The notes under the pieces were generated by a model. It saw only the letters and a program-made list of their open reading frames with translations, made no database searches and had not been told where the DNA came from. The translations under genes and the position numbers were made by a program. This document shows, piece after piece, positions 10,731-18,546 of a DNA stretch of 18,546 nucleotides. The stretch covers positions 1 to 18,546 of the forward strand of contig JABVXU010000832.1 in the NCBI GenBank assembly GCA_013365365.1. The letters are read 5' to 3'. Source of the DNA: Cruorifilaria tuberocauda (lineage: Eukaryota > Nematoda > Chromadorea > Rhabditida > Onchocercidae). Positions within the stretch are counted from its first letter, which is position 1, and each line of letters opens with the position of its first letter.

Positions 10731-11370
10731 AATTCATATAGTTAGCGTAATTATCGAAAATTACGTTAATTTAATATATCTACTATCTTTATCTATTGAG
10801 TAGCAATTATTTCACGTATTGATCAAGAATACTGCTTTAAATCACATCGTATTATTATAACTTGATGAGCACATAATTTATAACAATATGAGATAATATT
10901 TCCTAAATGCTTTCCATATTCATGAAATGCATATTAGAATATTCTATCCTATGAATTCTATCCTATTCTATTCTATGAAATGCATATTAAAAATATTTTC
11001 TTTCATTTTCTAGGAATCATTTACTGCATATTAGAATCAAAGGTTTCTTTTTTCCTTCCAACAATTACAATTAAATTAAAACTTAACATTTCAACTAATA
11101 GTATTTTTGTAAAAATTTACAGCAGCACTAACATTTGCTCCATATTTCATTTCCTACAGAATTTAAAACAGACTTAAAATTTTCATTTTTTTTTGAAAAG
11201 TGAAACATTTTGATCACTATTCCGTTTCAATAATTAGTAATGCACAATGTGATAGAACTCATATTCAAATTCTCAAGTAATTTAATTTCCGGTAGGAAAA
11301 AAAAGCACTATTGAGTAGGAATGATAACGTTACTCGAGATTGGAGATTCAGGACCGGAAAAGACAAAAAG
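10731..11370. other. Divergent intergenic region, NDUFS2 side
   Basis: No coding exon is supported. The stretch contains repeated ATGAAATGCATATTA at 10922-10936 and 10975-10989, and TGCATATTAGAAT again at 11025. CTATT/CTATC pentamers run from about 10940 to 10975. An open frame at 10980-11177 is AT-rich and domainless. TTTCCGG at 11288 (CCGGAAA on the minus strand) and CCGGAAA at 11354 are ETS-like motifs. Confidence 0.5.
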
Positions 11371-11412
11371 ACATTTCCGTAATTAACGTCACTACGTCAA
11401 TTAAACGTCATA
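11351..11412. promoter_or_regulatory. Cluster of three CRE half-sites next to an ETS-like site
   Basis: ACGTCA occurs at 11386-11391, 11394-11399 and 11405-11410, all in the same orientation. ACCGGAAA lies just upstream at 11353-11360. CREB/ATF and ETS factors recognise these sequences in many animals, often in promoters of housekeeping and mitochondrial genes. The cluster is about 690 bp upstream of the NDUFS2 start and 2.4 kb upstream of the plus-strand nuclear protein start. It could serve either direction. Binding is inference. Confidence 0.4.
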
Positions 11413-11419
11413 AAGCAAT

Positions 11420-12300
11420 TAACACGATTATCACCGAACCGCCGCCTACCAGCTCATTCCGTACGATAAATAACAACCGCTTGCGCCATGCGCTTATAAT
11501 TTGAGTGATCGATCTATTTCGCTAAGTGTTGGCACGCTGTATTTTCTCTTTTCATCTACAGGTGAAAAGAAAAAGCAGGAAAAAGAATTAGCAGAAAAAA
11601 TTTGCTCAAGTGCGAAGTTATCAGCTAAGTTATATTTTTCTATGAACTTTCTTTCACTTCTAAACTTTGTATTTTGCACTTATTGTATGTTTACGCATTT
11701 TTAATCCTGTTATATAATAGGTGTGTGTATTCAACTTGGGCTTAATAGCCCAAATTGCAATTTCAGAAGGTAAACGAAACAATTAGACTACAGGTGTATC
11801 GACAAGGAAGTGTTCTCGTAGCAAGTGTTCTTTGGAGGAATTTCGGGTTAAAAGGTTTGTCATTGAATTCATTTATGAATTAATCAGTAATATAAGTAAA
11901 TTTAATAGAAATTAGTCGCAAGGATAACGTAGATTAACGTAGATTACTACGTAGATAACGTAGATTACTATTTAGGATTATTTATCACTTCTGCATAATC
12001 TAGTACTTTTCATGGACAACATATTCGTGAAACTGATTTTAATTTGTCTTGCACGTTCTTATCTGGTATATCAAGCTAATACCGAATATGTTAATTTTTC
12101 TGATTGTTGAAGGCTTTAGGATTTTTAGCATCTTTAGCTAGTTTTGGTACTTTCAGAGTTATAAGATATTGGACGGGCTTGATAGTCTCGATGTTACTAG
12201 TTATCATTAATTTTGAGAATGTGTGTAAATGCATTAAACCATAAGATACAGTAGAACTGATTTTAATTTAAGTAAATGATACAAGGTAGCTATTCGCTTT
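11420..12300. other. Non-coding stretch with small inverted and tandem repeats
   Basis: The left end (about 11435-11500) is richer in G and C and may be promoter-proximal. An inverted repeat, CTTTTCA with TGAAAAG, is centred near 11558. A perfect 7 bp stem TTGGGCT/AGCCCAA with loop TAAT lies at 11736-11753. Short repeats of AACGTAGATTA run from 11924 to 11970. The open frame 11501-11704 starts with TTG and has no recognisable domain. Confidence 0.5.
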
Positions 12301-12305
12301 CTTAC

Positions 12306-12347
12306 AATTTTACTCTTGTTTAGGTCAATTTTACTCTTGTTTAGGTC
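12306..12347. repeat. Perfect 21 bp tandem duplication
   Basis: The 21 bp unit beginning AATTTTACTC and ending TTTAGGTC is present twice without mismatch at 12306-12326 and 12327-12347. A third copy begins and decays (AGTTTTAG). It is probably a recent slippage event. Confidence 0.9.
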
Positions 12348-12372
12348 AGTTTTAGTTCTCTGCGATCTTTAC

Positions 12373-12404
12373 GATAATAATAATAATAATAATAATAATA
12401 ATAG
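12373..12404. repeat. ATA trinucleotide microsatellite
   Basis: About ten uninterrupted ATA/ATAATA units occur here. If translated on the + strand they give a run of asparagines, which is the only reason the 12316-12504 frame stays open. Confidence 0.92.
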
Positions 12405-12484
12405 AAATAGAAAATATAGAAAGGTTACGATAATAGGAAGGTTAACTTACCCTCACTGTTACTCTATTCATTTACTTGTAAACT

Positions 12485-12561
12485 GCAGATGCCCTCAAAC
12501 ATGAATTGACCAATTCCATAAGAGAGTCTTTAAGTGACATCATTTCCCATGGACCAAAGAT
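12485..12561 (+). CDS. Short coding-like segment, possible exon
   Basis: After an acceptor-like ACTGCAG at 12482-12488, the + strand frame reads ADALKHELTNSI then RESLSDIISHGPK. This is an amphipathic, low-bias stretch much more protein-like than its surroundings. The frame then enters a hydrophobic AT-rich stretch and stops (TGA, 12629-12631), and no good donor GT lies at the end of the protein-like part. It could be an exon of a gene that continues to the START-like segment at 12715. It could also be a remnant or chance. No ATG begins it. Confidence 0.25.
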
Positions 12562-12714
12562 TGTTACTGTTTTTCTAGAAATAATAATCATGTTTGTATT
12601 TATTACTTTTGATGTAGAAATCCCAGCGTGACACGTACGTTGAAGTAACGTGGTAGTTTGTTTTAAGTGAGTTGGGCAATAAATTTCTTCTAAATTAAAC
12701 GTATTACAACATGA

Positions 12715-12903
12715 CGTATAATTCACGCGAGGAAAGATAGAAATAGGAGAATGGTAGATTTAAGAGAGATACATCGATTGTTGAACCAGATAAGTGACCA
12801 AAATCTGTACGACCTCGCAGAAAACGAATGGAAAGCCACAACTGAAACAAATGATGTAAACATCTTCCGGAGGGAACTTTCATATATTCTGGTACCACCT
12901 TAA
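12715..12903 (+). CDS. START-domain-like N-terminal fragment
   Basis: The + strand frame is open from just after a TGA at 12712 to TAA at 12901. The first ATG is at 12751, giving 50 residues. It reads MVDLREIHRLLNQ, then NLYDLAENEWKATTETNDV and NIFRRELSY. An N-terminal helix followed by W-x5-E-T-x2-V-x-I-F-R-R resembles the first helix and strand of START lipid-binding domains (PCTP and CERT type, from memory). A START domain needs about 200 residues and I cannot find the rest. A possible continuation uses donor CTG|GTACC at 12892 and acceptor CACCTGCACAG at 12977. The following frame is not START-like. Treat it as a partial exon or relic. Confidence 0.3.
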   Translation, partial: RIIHARKDRNRRMVDLREIHRLLNQISDQNLYDLAENEWKATTETNDVNIFRRELSYILVPP

Positions 12904-12931
12904 TTAGTCTTCTTCTTTATTCTCTATTCCC

Positions 12932-13850
12932 TTGATACAATCTTGCGCTTTAGCAATTTCTCTAACGGTTTCACTCTTCACCTGCACAGCTCTGTTGGAT
13001 TGTGATTATTCGCTTCAGGTCACAATCGATATGTTGTTTAGCGATGTCCATGGAGGTGCAGCTTCAAGTGAGCATCAGCCTCAGTGTTTTTGTCCTCATT
13101 TTTCTTCTTTCTCTTTTCTGATATGACATATTTTCTGGTGAGGGGGGATTTTGTATAATAATAATCTTTATATATGTAAATATATGTAAGCATTTAATAC
13201 TTTTTTATTATATTCATATATATTTAATAGTTTTTTGCTACAGTAGTCCATTTCAATATGTTGATATTATAAATTCGTTTAGCTTTAAAATTTCATAAAT
13301 GATGATTCTAGCTACATTAACTTTAATTATTCAAACTTGACCTTTACGGTTTAAGTGATATGTTGTCTAGTTATTTTGTTCGTTATAGTTGCTAAGATTA
13401 TTAATCTTGAATAAATGTTAATTAGATTGACCGAAATTGACTCAATGTAAAATGAAACTTAAAATATATTTAGTTGTGAAAGAATGTGAAGTAAACCGTT
13501 TTAGTAAGCTTTGATAATTTTGTAATAGTTGCCAGGTTTTGTCGGTAATTTCGACTTTATTATTATAATGTATGTGTTATGACATCAAAAAGATTCATTT
13601 TTTATATACAAAATACTTGATGGAACTATTTATAAGAGTCCACTAACAAGATAATGGAGTCTCTACGCTTAAATGTGAAATTTGCTTTATATTTCAATTC
13701 ATAGGAATCATCAAGTTAATATGATTTGAGAAGGATTTTGGATGCTTAAACACCTAATTTAGTTTGATTGACGCAAGTTTGTGTTTTCACCATCCTTTTA
13801 CTAATTTTCAGTGAAAATTTCAATCCCAAGTGCTAAAATTTTCATATAAG
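12932..13850. other. Spacer before the plus-strand nuclear protein gene
   Basis: 12932-12977 looks like the pyrimidine-rich end of a + strand intron. The open frame 12932-13126 has no recognisable domain. 13127-13800 is T-rich AT sequence with no supported exon. TAATTTTCAG at 13802-13811 and CATATAAG at 13843-13850 are acceptor-like sites just before the next start codon, consistent with trans-splicing. Confidence 0.4.
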
Positions 13851-16641
13851 ATGGAATCGAGCACTGTGGGGACTACTGTACTTCATGGTAAGGGATACAG
13901 TTTCGTTTCTTTTTGTTCTTAAATTTCTAAGTTCCTTTATAAACAAGATTTGATTTCAATTGTGATACAATGCTGCTACACAAAGATAGGATGGATTGAA
14001 GCAGCTTTTGTGCATCTTCGAGTTTTTTGTCAGGTTTGCAGAATTTTTTATTATTCATGACAGCTCTTATCTTTTTTCCAGAGCCATCTTCAGCTTTTGA
14101 TCCAGATCGCGAAATGAAGGATCGTAAGTTGGCCCAGATATTCAAAAAATTGCACATGGAGCAGGTAACTTATGTAAAATGTAATAAATAGATATATTTA
14201 AATTAAATAGTTTTGAAATATTCATGTAATTCTTTTTCTGTTCTCTGCAAGACTTATTCCCGTTTATCTCGTACTAAAGGGAAAATTGTCGTTTCTAAAG
14301 TTTACTGACTGAGTGCCTTCACTTATAATCTGCTGAATTTATAAAGTAATGTACATCAGGAACTTAAACTTGAGGGATGAGGAAAAACTTGAGAAAGTTC
14401 TTGTGTAATTATTCATATGCGTGTTAAAATACGAGTCTTTTTCCTTTAGGATTTGAATACATTGTTGGATTTTAATGAGCCTAGTTCTCGTCCATCAAAA
14501 ATTGCTTTAAATCATGTAGAGGAATTGAATACGGATAAAGTTGAACGCTGTCGGCCACGTAAAATACTCGATTACGCTGTACTGGCTAAGGGAAAAGGTG
14601 AATAGTGTTTTTATCATCCAGTTATCATTAGTAAACAGAAATTTATTATATAATCTTTACTGCACTTCTGTTTTTTGTCCAAAAAAATGTGGAATGAAGA
14701 GTCAGTAAGCTAGCAAAGCTTATGTTTAAGCTTATGTTTATGTTTGTGTTAATTAAGTTTAATAAATCGGAGAACTAGACGCAAAATATCTATAATATAT
14801 GTTATAAGATGAAACTTTTTTTTTTAGGTTATCGCAATAATCTTGTGGGGTCTTTTGCAAGCAGCTATTCAGAATCATATAGCCCCAGCAAAACTGGTAT
14901 TGTCTCTAAACGAATACGTTTCCAAAAAAGTCGATCTGATGATAATATACCAACGCTTAGTGTTAAACGGCGTTCACGATATAGCCGAATTGCATCTGCC
15001 CCCAAAAAAAATAGCAGATCGCAGCGCATTTCATTCTCGCCGGCAGCAAATGGTGCCAAGAAAAAAGAAGTATCAAAATCAAGTAATTTTGCTAATGGAA
15101 CCAAAGGAGGTATCCTGAAAAAACGCATGAAAGATGCGGAAAATATTAAGCAAGCATTTATCATTTCGAAGAAAGTACTGGAATCTCAAAGTCATCAGTT
15201 TAAAGAATTTACGCTTCCTGAAAAGTGGATCAAGGAATCACAGAAAAAGAAGAAAGTGAAGAAAATAAAATCTGGAGGAGGAGAGAGTACTAGTAGCGCA
15301 TCTGTCGAGGATTTGGCAATGGAACGCCTCGTAAGAGCTTTTAAAACTGCAAAGCTTTTATATCCTCAAAAATTTGCTGAGTATTTTCCGGACTTCGTGA
15401 ACTGTCTTGGACCAGATGTCAATAATGAAAAGCGAACTAATATAAATGATGTCATATCGAAGCAAACGCAACTTAAAACTATCAAAAGTGAAGAAGATAT
15501 AATCCTTGACAAAAATATTCCATCAGATTCTGGCGATGAAGTGCCAAAAAGAATTCGTAAGATGCCAAAAATTTTACGCGAGCATTCAGCGAGTATTGAA
15601 ATAGCAAGGAAAAAGCTGGATAGTTTGAAGGAACAGATACCATCAGTGACACAGAAGATTGCGCGTATCCGTAGTCCTTCAACGGGTACTTCGGGAATTC
15701 GCAAACGATTCAAGACATCAACAGATTCACCATCAAATCAGTCAATACTTTTTAAATCTCAGCAAAATGGAAAAGTAGAGAATATCAAAGAAGTGGCTGA
15801 TTCAGAAGCGGTAGACAAAGTTCCAACATTGAAAAGGCGTAGGCGTGTTAAGAGTAGTTTTCGTCCCAGTTCAACACTGAAAGCCACCGATGTTAATTCA
15901 ACGGTTATCCAAAACAACATTGAAGATAGTGCAACGGAATCTTCGTCTGATGAATCAAACAATATGCGTTCGTCAAAAAGACAGCGGGCCCAAAGTGGTT
16001 TTTACAAGTAAGTATCCTTTTATCATATCTAATTTTTGGTTCTAACCGAAGGAAATCTCAAGAATAGATTGATCATTATGAGAGATGTGAAATTTTGTCC
16101 AAATTTTTGTCTGTTTAATAGTTCCTTATGTCGACTTTGATTCTCTTATTTTATTAGGGTGAAAGTTATTGGTATAATATTTTGAAGAATCTCATAATGA
16201 AATGCAATCAGAAAACGGTTTTTCATTCACTATCTTTGAGATCAAATAATTCAGTTTTCCTTTTGAATAATTAACTTATTTGGCTTGGCGTAAGTCTGTT
16301 TCTTCAGAACCATGGTGACGTTATACGACAAAAAACGTTCATAAGCGTTTGAACAGTTCTTGCGTTGACGAAAAAAGCAGTTGACAGTTTTCTTTTTTTA
16401 ATCTGAATTGTATGCATAAATTGCAAAAATTAGATGTTTTTACTTTCGTAATAGTTTATTTTTCTTACAGTAATTTATAGTATTTCATACTGTATCCTAA
16501 ATTTTGTTAAAAATCTGAAATCCAAATCTGATGAGCAGCAGCAGTATTAATGATTGTTCAAATGGAACTCAAATTTCTTGATTTTTTTTTAGTGGGAGTA
16601 TTTTTATTGACTGGCCTGCTTTAAACAAATTGCAAAAATAA
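13851..16641 (+). CDS. Basic, serine-rich probable nuclear protein of unknown family, five exons
   Basis: Exons: 13851-13887, 14082-14164, 14450-14597, 14828-16007 and 16593-16641. Introns start with GT and end with AG (for example TTTTTTCCAG, TTCCTTTAG), and the phases agree. The product is 498 residues. The N-terminal 90 residues, with MESSTVGTT, REMKDRKLAQIFKKL and RPRKILDYAVLAKGKG, look folded and are the best search query. Residues 91-482 are basic, serine-rich and mostly disordered. They carry nuclear-localisation-type clusters KKKKVKKIK (229-237) and LKRRRRVK (424-431), and a predicted helical patch MERLVRAFKTAKLLYPQKF (254-272). An acidic serine run, TESSSDES, comes near the end. A chromatin or RNA-associated role is only suggested by composition. 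I do not recognise the family. The end is uncertain: without the last splice the frame stops at 16009 (483 residues, ending GFYK). Confidence 0.75.
14716..14739. repeat. 12 bp tandem duplication in an intron
   Basis: AAGCTTATGTTT is present twice in direct succession at 14716-14727 and 14728-14739, followed by a partial ATGTTTG. It lies in the third intron of the plus-strand nuclear protein gene. Confidence 0.85.
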
Positions 16642-17600
16642 CCTGGGTAAGGTAGACTCAGATACTCGCTTGATACATATCTGAATTTTGAAGAATTTGT
16701 CAGACTATGTCGATAATTGGGATTGGTTTTGAGGAAAAAAATTGAATTATTTGTTGGTTTTATTGCTGGCTAAGATATATTCAGTGCCACAATGATCTCA
16801 TCAGTATTGTTCTTATTTGAGATGAAAGTATGTATTTGTGTTTTTTTTTTTGTCTCTTTCTGTTTATCACAATTTATAATGGTTTAATTTGAGAACATTT
16901 CTGTTTTGATTTTTCTCTTGCATTCTTTTTTACTTGATATAATATATTCTATATTACCATTGATTTTCTTTGTTGTTATCATTTACCTTCTGTTAGAAAT
17001 AAGTCATCAAGCTAGAGATTGATCGGAGGATTTTGTTCTATATATTACAATCTGATATCGTCAAAAGATAAATTATCTAATAAATTTTGCTTAGAAATAT
17101 TATCATATCACTATTAACAGGTTCTTTTTTTTGAATCCTGAATTAGATTCTTCTCATGATTCAAGATGTAGTAGTAGGTCTGATGAATGCTGAATCTTCT
17201 TCTCTAGATAATGACTGTATTTTATTGAATCCCATACATTTCACTGTATTGAACAAATTATGACATAGAATATATTCTATGTCTTAGTGAAATAGTAATT
17301 TTAATGAAATATGTTGCTTGCTGAAATAAATAGTAAATTATAACGAAATGAAAGATTATTGTTGCAACGAAGCTAATAATATAATTATCTATCATACATA
17401 GTGAATAATTATTTTTATCGGGAAAGAATAAATTTTTTTGAAAATATCAACAAGATGAAAATATTATTATCGATTAGGAAACAAAATTGTATTTATGGCA
17501 TTGTAAAAATTGAAAAATTTTTAGAGATTTCAAAAGAAAAGTAATCAATAGTTTTTAATGATTAAAACCTCTCAAAAGTTAAATAACTTTAAGAAGTCAT
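16642..17600. other. 3' flank of the nuclear protein gene, no gene seen
   Basis: The + strand is T-rich up to about 17.3 kb, as expected for the untranslated and downstream region of a + strand gene. AATAAA hexamers on the + strand occur at 17079-17084, 17325-17330 and 17427-17432; any could be the poly(A) signal. No coding exon beyond 16641 is supported. Confidence 0.5.
17262..17283. repeat. Perfect 22 bp palindrome
   Basis: The half-site GACATAGAATA is followed at once by its exact reverse complement, with no spacer. It may form a cruciform or be a dimeric protein site. It lies between convergent genes. Confidence 0.9.
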
Positions 17601-17604
17601 ATTT

Positions 17605-17639
17605 TGATCTCCGATCACGTTTGCACACGTGAGAGATCA
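17605..17639. repeat. Bulged hairpin containing a CACGTG E-box
   Basis: TGATCTC, a three-base bulge (CGA) and TCACGT pair with ACGTGA and GAGATCA across a TTGCAC loop. That is 13 base pairs without mismatch. CACGTG, the bHLH E-box palindrome, is at 17626-17631. It could act as a transcript stem-loop or a DNA site. Confidence 0.8.
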
Positions 17640-17704
17640 TACCCTAATCATAAGTTGTATTTATAGTTGATTTATCGTAAATTGAAACAATAATATACCA
17701 TATG

Positions 17705-17710
17705 TTTATT
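17705..17710 (-). promoter_or_regulatory. Candidate poly(A) signal for the six-cysteine gene
   Basis: TTTATT on the + strand gives AATAAA on the minus strand, about 235 nt after the stop codon at 17945. It is plausible by position but common in this composition. Confidence 0.25.
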
Positions 17711-17714
17711 TCTA

Positions 17715-17740
17715 AAGAGAGAGAGAGAAGGAGAGGAGAG
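17715..17740. repeat. GA-rich simple repeat
   Basis: A purine-only run of GA dinucleotides degenerates to GGAGAGGAGAG. It is the only GA microsatellite in the window. Confidence 0.85.
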
Positions 17741-17944
17741 TAAATTTCATCCGTTTGAATTAAAATTAATTGTTGTAAAATTAATGAGGTAAAAATCTAT
17801 TAACCTAATTTTTATCACCATCATCTTATTGCATATTCTTTTGTTTTATATAATAACTAGAATAAAACATATACGATAAATGCTTCATGAATTTTACAAC
17901 AAAAACGAAACATGTATGATAAAATTAAAATGATAAGCATAATT

Positions 17945-18187
17945 TTAAACTTTTGTATGATATTTTTTAGTCCAACGTTTTTGCAATAAATTTTGATTAA
18001 AATTACAAGCAGGTAAAAATGCATAACAGGTAATATCCATTACAGAAATAAGACAGTATTGAGTTGTACGTGCAATATAACTATAAAAACCGTTACCACA
18101 AATAACATTACATGGTATATCCATTTCTGCTTCACAAACATTATAAATAGCTTGTTTTGATCCTTCCACATCATGTTCCAAGATATT
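17945..18187 (-). CDS. Terminal exon of a six-cysteine protein (partial gene)
   Basis: The minus-strand frame runs from a weak acceptor TTATTTTTAAAG to TAA at 17947-17945, giving 80 residues. It contains six cysteines spaced C-x7-C-x3-C-x14-C-x8-C-x6-C, beginning VCEAEMDIPCNVICGNG. A basic tail RWTKKYHTKV follows. The composition is much less biased than random AT-rich frames, and even cysteine spacing suggests three disulfides and therefore a secreted or lumenal protein. There is no good ATG or signal peptide at its start, so upstream exons must lie beyond the window or in the low-complexity DNA to the right. I do not recognise the family. It converges on the nuclear protein gene. Confidence 0.55.
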   Translation of the reverse strand, partial: NILEHDVEGSKQAIYNVCEAEMDIPCNVICGNGFYSYIARTTQYCLISVMDITCYAFLPACNFNQNLLQKRWTKKYHTKV

Positions 18188-18546
18188 CTTTAAAAATAAT
18201 TTTAATAAATTTTAATTATAAATAAATTATAAATATTTAAATTATAAATAAATTATAAATATAATAAATATTTAAATAAATTTAAATTTAAATAATCACC
18301 TATTAATTTATATTTTCAAAGAAGAGCCTTTTTTTTTTTTAATAGAATAATTTATTTTGAATTGTATGTATGTTTTGTAAAAATACGAAATTTTTTTATT
18401 GAAATATTGATTTTTTTTTGCTAGAAAGACGAAAATTTTTACTGGAATCCTAATTTTTACTGAAATACTGAAAATTTGAAATTTTTTCCGGAATATTCAT
18501 CATTAAATTATATCTAACTATACATAATAATAGTAATGATCATTAA
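18188..18546. repeat. Low-complexity AT block with a 26 bp duplication
   Basis: A unit beginning AATTATAAATAAATTATAAA is repeated at about 18214-18239 and 18240-18265. It is followed by A/T runs, a T tract near 18329-18340 and degenerate GAAATTTTTACTG repeats up to 18480. It is probably intron sequence of the six-cysteine gene. No exon with a matching phase is visible before the window ends. Confidence 0.6.

Noticed and set aside
11501..11704. + strand open frame of 67 codons
   Set aside because: It has a TTG start, no domain, and overlaps an antisense frame of similar length; it looks like chance.
12900..12976. Minus-strand K/E-rich frame ending NKEED
   Set aside because: It is antisense to a pyrimidine-rich intron-end-like tract, which reads as K/E codons by composition.
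14809..14827. ATG at 14809 as the start of the 400-codon frame
   Set aside because: It lies inside the pyrimidine tract of a good acceptor (AG at 14826-14827), and upstream exons join in phase.
14865..15962. Several minus-strand frames of 66-115 codons
   Set aside because: They are mirror images of the lysine- and serine-rich plus-strand exon and have no domain of their own.
1..18546. Search for transposase, reverse transcriptase, viral genes, CRISPR arrays and telomeric TTAGGC repeats
   Set aside because: None seen; repeats present are simple tandem or small inverted types without element structure or target-site duplications.

Overview
The window is a piece of an AT-rich nuclear eukaryotic genome, best explained as a parasitic nematode, perhaps a filarial or related clade III species. 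Protein-coding genes are split by short GT...AG introns (72 to about 585 nt) with T-rich acceptors. Start codons sit a few bases after acceptor-like AG sites, as expected for spliced-leader trans-splicing. The complex I protein matches the Caenorhabditis GAS-1 type closely as I know that family. The species is inference; the sequence carries no species marker that I recognise.

Layout, left to right. 1-1080 holds a TAA microsatellite block, a more GC-rich island with a complete tRNA-Arg(ACG), and a minisatellite whose 50 and 53 bp units alternate. 1080-4800 has no gene I can support. Its + strand is T-rich to about 3.55 kb and A-rich after that. 4799-4942 is a 35 bp tandem repeat behind a four-exon minus-strand gene (5009-6707) for a 282-residue PX-domain (sorting-nexin-like) protein. 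After a 1.1 kb spacer comes the best-supported gene, the nine-exon minus-strand NDUFS2 / gas-1 gene (7885-10702, 476 residues), the 49 kDa core subunit of mitochondrial complex I. The two minus-strand genes could share a transcript, but the spacer is long for an operon.

10.72-12.48 kb is a divergent intergenic region with three ACGTCA (CRE half-site) motifs and ETS-like CCGGAAA sites. 12.48-13.13 kb holds short coding-like segments, one resembling the first strand of a START lipid-binding domain; these may be an exon set or a relic. 13851-16641 is a plus-strand five-exon gene for a basic, serine-rich, probably nuclear protein of 498 residues that I do not recognise. Its large exon ends where a stop codon overlaps a perfect splice donor, so two C-termini are possible. 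16.64-17.94 kb is non-coding with two strong palindromic elements. At the right edge the last exon of a convergent minus-strand gene encodes a six-cysteine segment.

I see no transposon, virus, CRISPR array or bacterial-type operon. The genes look like ordinary neighbours rather than one pathway. The most useful leads are the unknown nuclear protein with its possible two ends, the START-like fragment, the six-cysteine terminal exon, the alternating minisatellite and the CRE/ETS cluster.
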